A stretch of 60,000 bases of DNA from Membranipora membranacea (Eukaryota > Bryozoa > Gymnolaemata > Cheilostomatida > Membraniporidae), in the NCBI GenBank assembly GCA_914767715.1, contig OU612066.1:29612283-29672282 (forward strand). The letters run 5' to 3'. Each line of letters opens with the position of its first letter. Within the stretch, counting starts at the first letter, position 1. A program made the translations under genes and the position numbers. Under the pieces are notes generated by a model, which was not told where the DNA came from, made no database searches, and worked only from the letters and a program-made list of their open reading frames with translations. Shown in pieces: positions 56,500 through 60,000 of the stretch.

Positions 56500-58221
56500 A
56501 TGCTTACAGATTTGAGGGCTCTTCAGATGATGGCAAGTTTTAGATACCAAGCCATTTCTCTTTACAAGAGAATTTTGCGTGTAGGAAAGTCATGGGCAGC
56601 TGTGAGTGGCACTGCTGCTGATACTCAACGGGAGAAATCATACATAAATACAGAATGCAGACGCCTCTTTGAACTGAATAGGCATGTAAGTCAACAGAAA
56701 GCCCTAAGTCGTTCAGGTGTAATCAGGGTGTTTGCCTATTTTGGAACCGTTATTCTGCTCAAAGATGAACGGTTCCTTGAATTTTAAAGTGATAAGTTTT
56801 GGCTTAATTTCTAAATCAACATATTTTTTGCCATGCTCATGGAAGAGGAAGCATTGCCTTTTCCCGTCCATCCTGGGAAGCTATCTACCCATGTCTGTAT
56901 AGTGGGCAGCATTGGACAAACTTCTGTTCGTTGTCCGTCAATTTTGACTCGCATGTCCACCCAGACCCGCCCAGCTTATAATGATAAAAAACATGTATCC
57001 ATTTATTCCCATCCAGCATTACTACAATCCACATGCCACCTGTGTGCATTGTACAGAGTGTCGGTTCATGTCGCCCTTTCCCATACCTGTCTGTACCTGT
57101 CATTATGAGTACATAACTGTTTGTCTAAACCCATCTCCTATCATGACCTTTGCAATTATTCCAATCCAGATTGTCTTGACTACCCCTTGTCTTTATGCCA
57201 AATTTGCTGAAGAGCTTATAATTATTCTGTTATTGAATATCTGACTAGTTTCTATCTAGATATATGATGTTTGGTGCTGTCTGTACTCACAATATCTGGA
57301 ACAAACTTGTGTTATACTTTTTCTTATAGACTATAGGCTTTACTGTGAAAAGAATTTGTTGCAACTTCTCATCACGACTGCCGCACACCTCTGATAACTA
57401 GCTAAATGATCAATATATGTATTGTATATTACAGCTAACAGATACAAAAGAGATAGGTGAGGCATTGCTGGAAGGTGAAAGTAGGCTTGAGATTGGTAAG
57501 TTTTTCAGATTTCTGTGGTTTAGCCACTCCCTCTTTTTACTATATTACTCCAGAGTCTGCTTGACTTATCGTTATGTTAATTCTCTATAACCGTTTCATA
57601 ATATTGGGGTGAAGCTCAACTTTGAAGTCATATATATGTTGATGACAAGCTGAAATCCAACATTTAAACAATGTTAATTCTGTTTTCATTTGTTTCAGCT
57701 TTGCACTATAAGAATCCGTGGCCAAGACCAGTAAGTAAAAATAATGTAGTTTTGCAAAACTTTAAAGAGTTGAGAGTTGGGTCGGTAATGGCGGCAAGAG
57801 AAACTCAAATACCCAACACCAAGATCGAGGTGTTAATGCAACTGCAACATTACATGATATAGAACAAATAATCTAGCTACAGCACCCTCCCTGGCTACAG
57901 TGACTATGCTTAGTTTGAGAACTTTACAATAAAGAGTTGTGTTGCACTGTTTTTGGGAGGGCACAACTCCTCAGTTTTTACATCAGCCCCTGTTGCAAAT
58001 TCAAAACGTCTCATAACTGTTCATCACATTAAATTTTGGAAATGCTTTCAAGTCAGTTAGTAAGAGAATTTCTGATGTATTTTAAGGCACACATACCCCA
58101 GCACACAATGCTTCCACCATCAGCGAGGCGGAGGAAAAAATCAGACCGCATACTTCACACTTCTAAACCGGCATACCTGAAATCATACGACCTTGGTGAC
58201 ATTGGGCATGAAAAGAAATGA
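56500..58221 (+). CDS. LYRM1: LYR motif-containing protein 1
   Basis: Exons 56500-56685, 57435-57495, 57699-57730, 58102-58221 give 132 residues; ATG at 56530 would give 122, the length of the human protein, and may be the true start. Complex1_LYR fold: the motif is SLYKRILR (LYK in place of LYR, residues 21-23), then REKSYINTECRRLFELNRH, LTDTKEI, LHYKNPWPRP and the C-terminal SKPAYLKSYD. The HYK-x-P-x-PRP and SKP-x-YL-x-S signatures identify LYRM1 among LYR proteins. Known: LYR proteins are small, generally mitochondrial and bind acylated acyl carrier protein; the exact role of LYRM1 is less clear. The third exon is only 32 bp. Convergent with ELAC1. Confidence 0.9.
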
Positions 58222-58629
58222 CAGCAGCAATTGACAGCTGGTTTGTATGGGAAAATACTCTCCCTGTCTTTGCTTTTCAGCAAAGAGATCATATCTGGTC
58301 ACTTCCCAGTGACCTAAAACTGTACCAACAAATTCTGGTGTGAGAACAAGCTTAATTATCTCAAAGTTCAATCCACGATTATGGCAACTTCCTGATTAGA
58401 AGGTGTGATCAACATATCTAAAAAAAATTTCATGTACAACATGGGTTTGCAGAGGGTTTTCACCTATATTTATTATGGTGCTGATAGAAATTTCAATACA
58501 GCTGCGGAATGAATGTGATATATAAAAAATGTGGAATATAGTAAGAGATGTTAACATAGTGGTGATCTTGTAGCACCGTTTTAATTTTCAGTAAAGAGGT
58601 AATAATTTTATGATAAGGCGGCAAATTTT
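58222..58629. other. Convergent 3' spacer LYRM1/ELAC1
   Basis: About 400 bp between opposing stop codons, AT-rich, holding both 3' UTRs. Nothing else recognised. Confidence 0.6.
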
Positions 58630-59912
58630 TTATTTATTAGTTTTTATGACAAATGTTTTGAGGTCATCTGCTGCTTCACACCCTTCTCCAAAGCTCTCTC
58701 TTGTCTCCTTGAGTACATCAGCAACAGTGTAACTATCCTCAGCTTTCTTAGATGACTCTGTATATCTCTGACTAAAATGTGTTATTATAAGCATCTTTGC
58801 GTTAACCTGCTTTGCAAACTCAGCAGTCATTTGTGGAGTTGAGTGGCCGCGTTCAACAGCCATTTCTTCCATACTATTCTGTAGAGTAGTCTCGTGTACA
58901 AACACATCAACATTCTGTACGAGGGGTGCCAGGTATGAGGAGTTGCTAGAGTCCCCACAAATAACTACTTTTCTCCCGGGTATATCCGGTCCCATAACAT
59001 CAGATTTTGTGACCGGTACACCCGTCGGTGATGTCACTGTGATTCCGTTCATCAGCTGTTGACAGACAGGCCCTCGACTCAAACCAAACGATTCCAACTT
59101 ATCTACAAGGAATTTGCCAGGAACAAGGTCCTCTTCAATAATAAAACCAAATGAAGGAATACGATGCTCAAGCTTCCCTGCCCTAACTTTGAGCGGTCCT
59201 TCCTCGATCAGTGTCCAGTACGGCACGCCGTCTCTCATCTGAGCGTCAACCTTCATACCCTCATCCTCAGCGTGGTGACGTATAGTGACGTCATCCTCCG
59301 GTATATTACAGAGTCTGTCGTTATCCTCAGTGTACATATCTGGTGTGGGCACCATCTCAATAACCCTAAACCTGAAACATAAGTCTGACCTTGACAGGCC
59401 TAGAGTTACCCTGAGGTACTTGGCGAGACCGAGCGGTCCGTAGATAGAGACAGGACCGTCTCTCTGATTACTCTGACTGATAGTACAGAGTAAGCCGCTG
59501 ATACCGTACATGTGATCTCCGTGAAGGTGAGTTATAAATATACGATTAATCTTTCCAGCTTTGAGCGGGCTCTTCATCAGCTGTGTCTGCGTACCCTCAC
59601 CGCAGTCAAACATCCACAACTCACCGCTGTATCTGTAAGGAATAAGATTTCCAATGATCAATAACCTTCAGCAAACATGTTCATGCTATTCATGCAGATA
59701 TTATGGTACTTTTCTTTAGTTATGGTAGGCTTCATAAACAACAAAACTTCTCAGCTCTGATTTATAGTGTGGAAACCACTCTAATGCAGACAGTCATTCA
59801 TTGCGCAATGCATGATGGTTATTTACCTCAGTACGAGACTAGATGCTGCTCTTTTAGGGGAAGGATATGCTGAACCAGTACCAAGAAATGTGATCTCCAT
59901 TTCTCGTCCCAT
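58630..59912 (-). CDS. ELAC1: Zinc phosphodiesterase ELAC1 (short tRNase Z)
   Basis: Two exons: 59912-59827 (MGREMEITFLGTGSAYPSPK) and 59632-58630, giving 362 residues, matching the about 363 of ELAC1. A second Met at 59,900 is possible. It removes 3' trailers from tRNA or repairs tRNA 3' ends in cytosol/nucleus. Metallo-beta-lactamase fold: the zinc motif THLHGDH (His64, His66, Asp68, His69), FDCGEGTQTQLMKS, HRIPSFGF, GDSSNSSYLAP, FVHETTL, and the closing HSTPQMTAEFA and ITHFSQRY. All zinc-binding residues seen in the family are present. The frame remains open a little upstream of the start toward a possible acceptor, so a 5' UTR exon beyond the window is likely. Confidence 0.93.
58633..58638 (-). 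promoter_or_regulatory. AATAAA overlapping the end of ELAC1
   Basis: The last two sense codons (AAT AAA) form a canonical polyadenylation hexamer immediately before the TAA stop. If used, the transcript would end within about 30 nt of the stop; a downstream signal is more likely. Confidence 0.3.
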
Positions 59913-60000
59913 CTTATGAGAGTCTGGTGTTACTGTGACCTGTGATATCCATAGAAGAGAAGTGTAAGTAAGTAATAACAGTCAACTTTTTTACTGTGAT

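Noticed and set aside
58630-59912. ELAC2 (long tRNase Z)
   Set aside because: A 362-residue protein starting directly with the ITFLGTGSAYPSPKR segment; no N-terminal long-form half.

Overview
This is intron-rich, AT-rich animal nuclear DNA. Evidence: GT-AG introns, polyadenylation signals, a Notch-ligand-type DSL domain, and clear animal orthologues of pyruvate dehydrogenase kinase, LYRM1 and ELAC1. Small introns, many foldback elements and mucin/ShKT/EGF architectures suggest an early-branching metazoan such as a sponge. That placement is inference; nothing here names a species. Layout: (1) 1-19,719, + strand: 31 exons that splice in one open frame (2,053 codons visible, 5' end outside the window). 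They encode a large extracellular protein made of eight tandem copies of a module resembling the N-terminal MNNL (C2-like) domain of Delta/Jagged ligands. The modules are joined by Thr/Pro mucin linkers, with one DSL domain after the second module, four ShKT domains, one EGF-like domain, a transmembrane helix and a very short tail. (2) About 20.4-39.6 kb: a large imperfect inverted duplication. Each arm holds a copy of an MFS transporter gene resembling the MFSD4/NaGLT1 sugar-transporter group. The left copy (- strand) has two in-frame stops and a lost segment. The right copy (+ strand) keeps an open frame but lacks the middle of the transporter. A third transporter remnant lies in the spacer. 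The right arm is split by a decayed non-LTR retrotransposon, which is itself split by a 2,145-bp foldback element with a perfect 8-bp target-site duplication. (3) 43.4-45.5 kb, - strand: a secreted or membrane mucin-like gene with signal peptide, ShKT domain, Ser/Thr linker, an unrecognised domain and a transmembrane helix. (4) 48.4-54.9 kb, + strand: a complete nine-exon pyruvate dehydrogenase kinase gene; intron 7 carries a 19-copy, 30-bp minisatellite. (5) 56.5-58.2 kb, + strand: LYRM1. (6) 58.6-59.9 kb, - strand: ELAC1 (short tRNase Z), convergent with LYRM1. The strongest candidate for something undescribed is the poly-MNNL/DSL/mucin protein; the palindromic transporter locus with nested transposons comes second. 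Exon boundaries were placed by eye from splice signals and reading-frame continuity. No database search was run.
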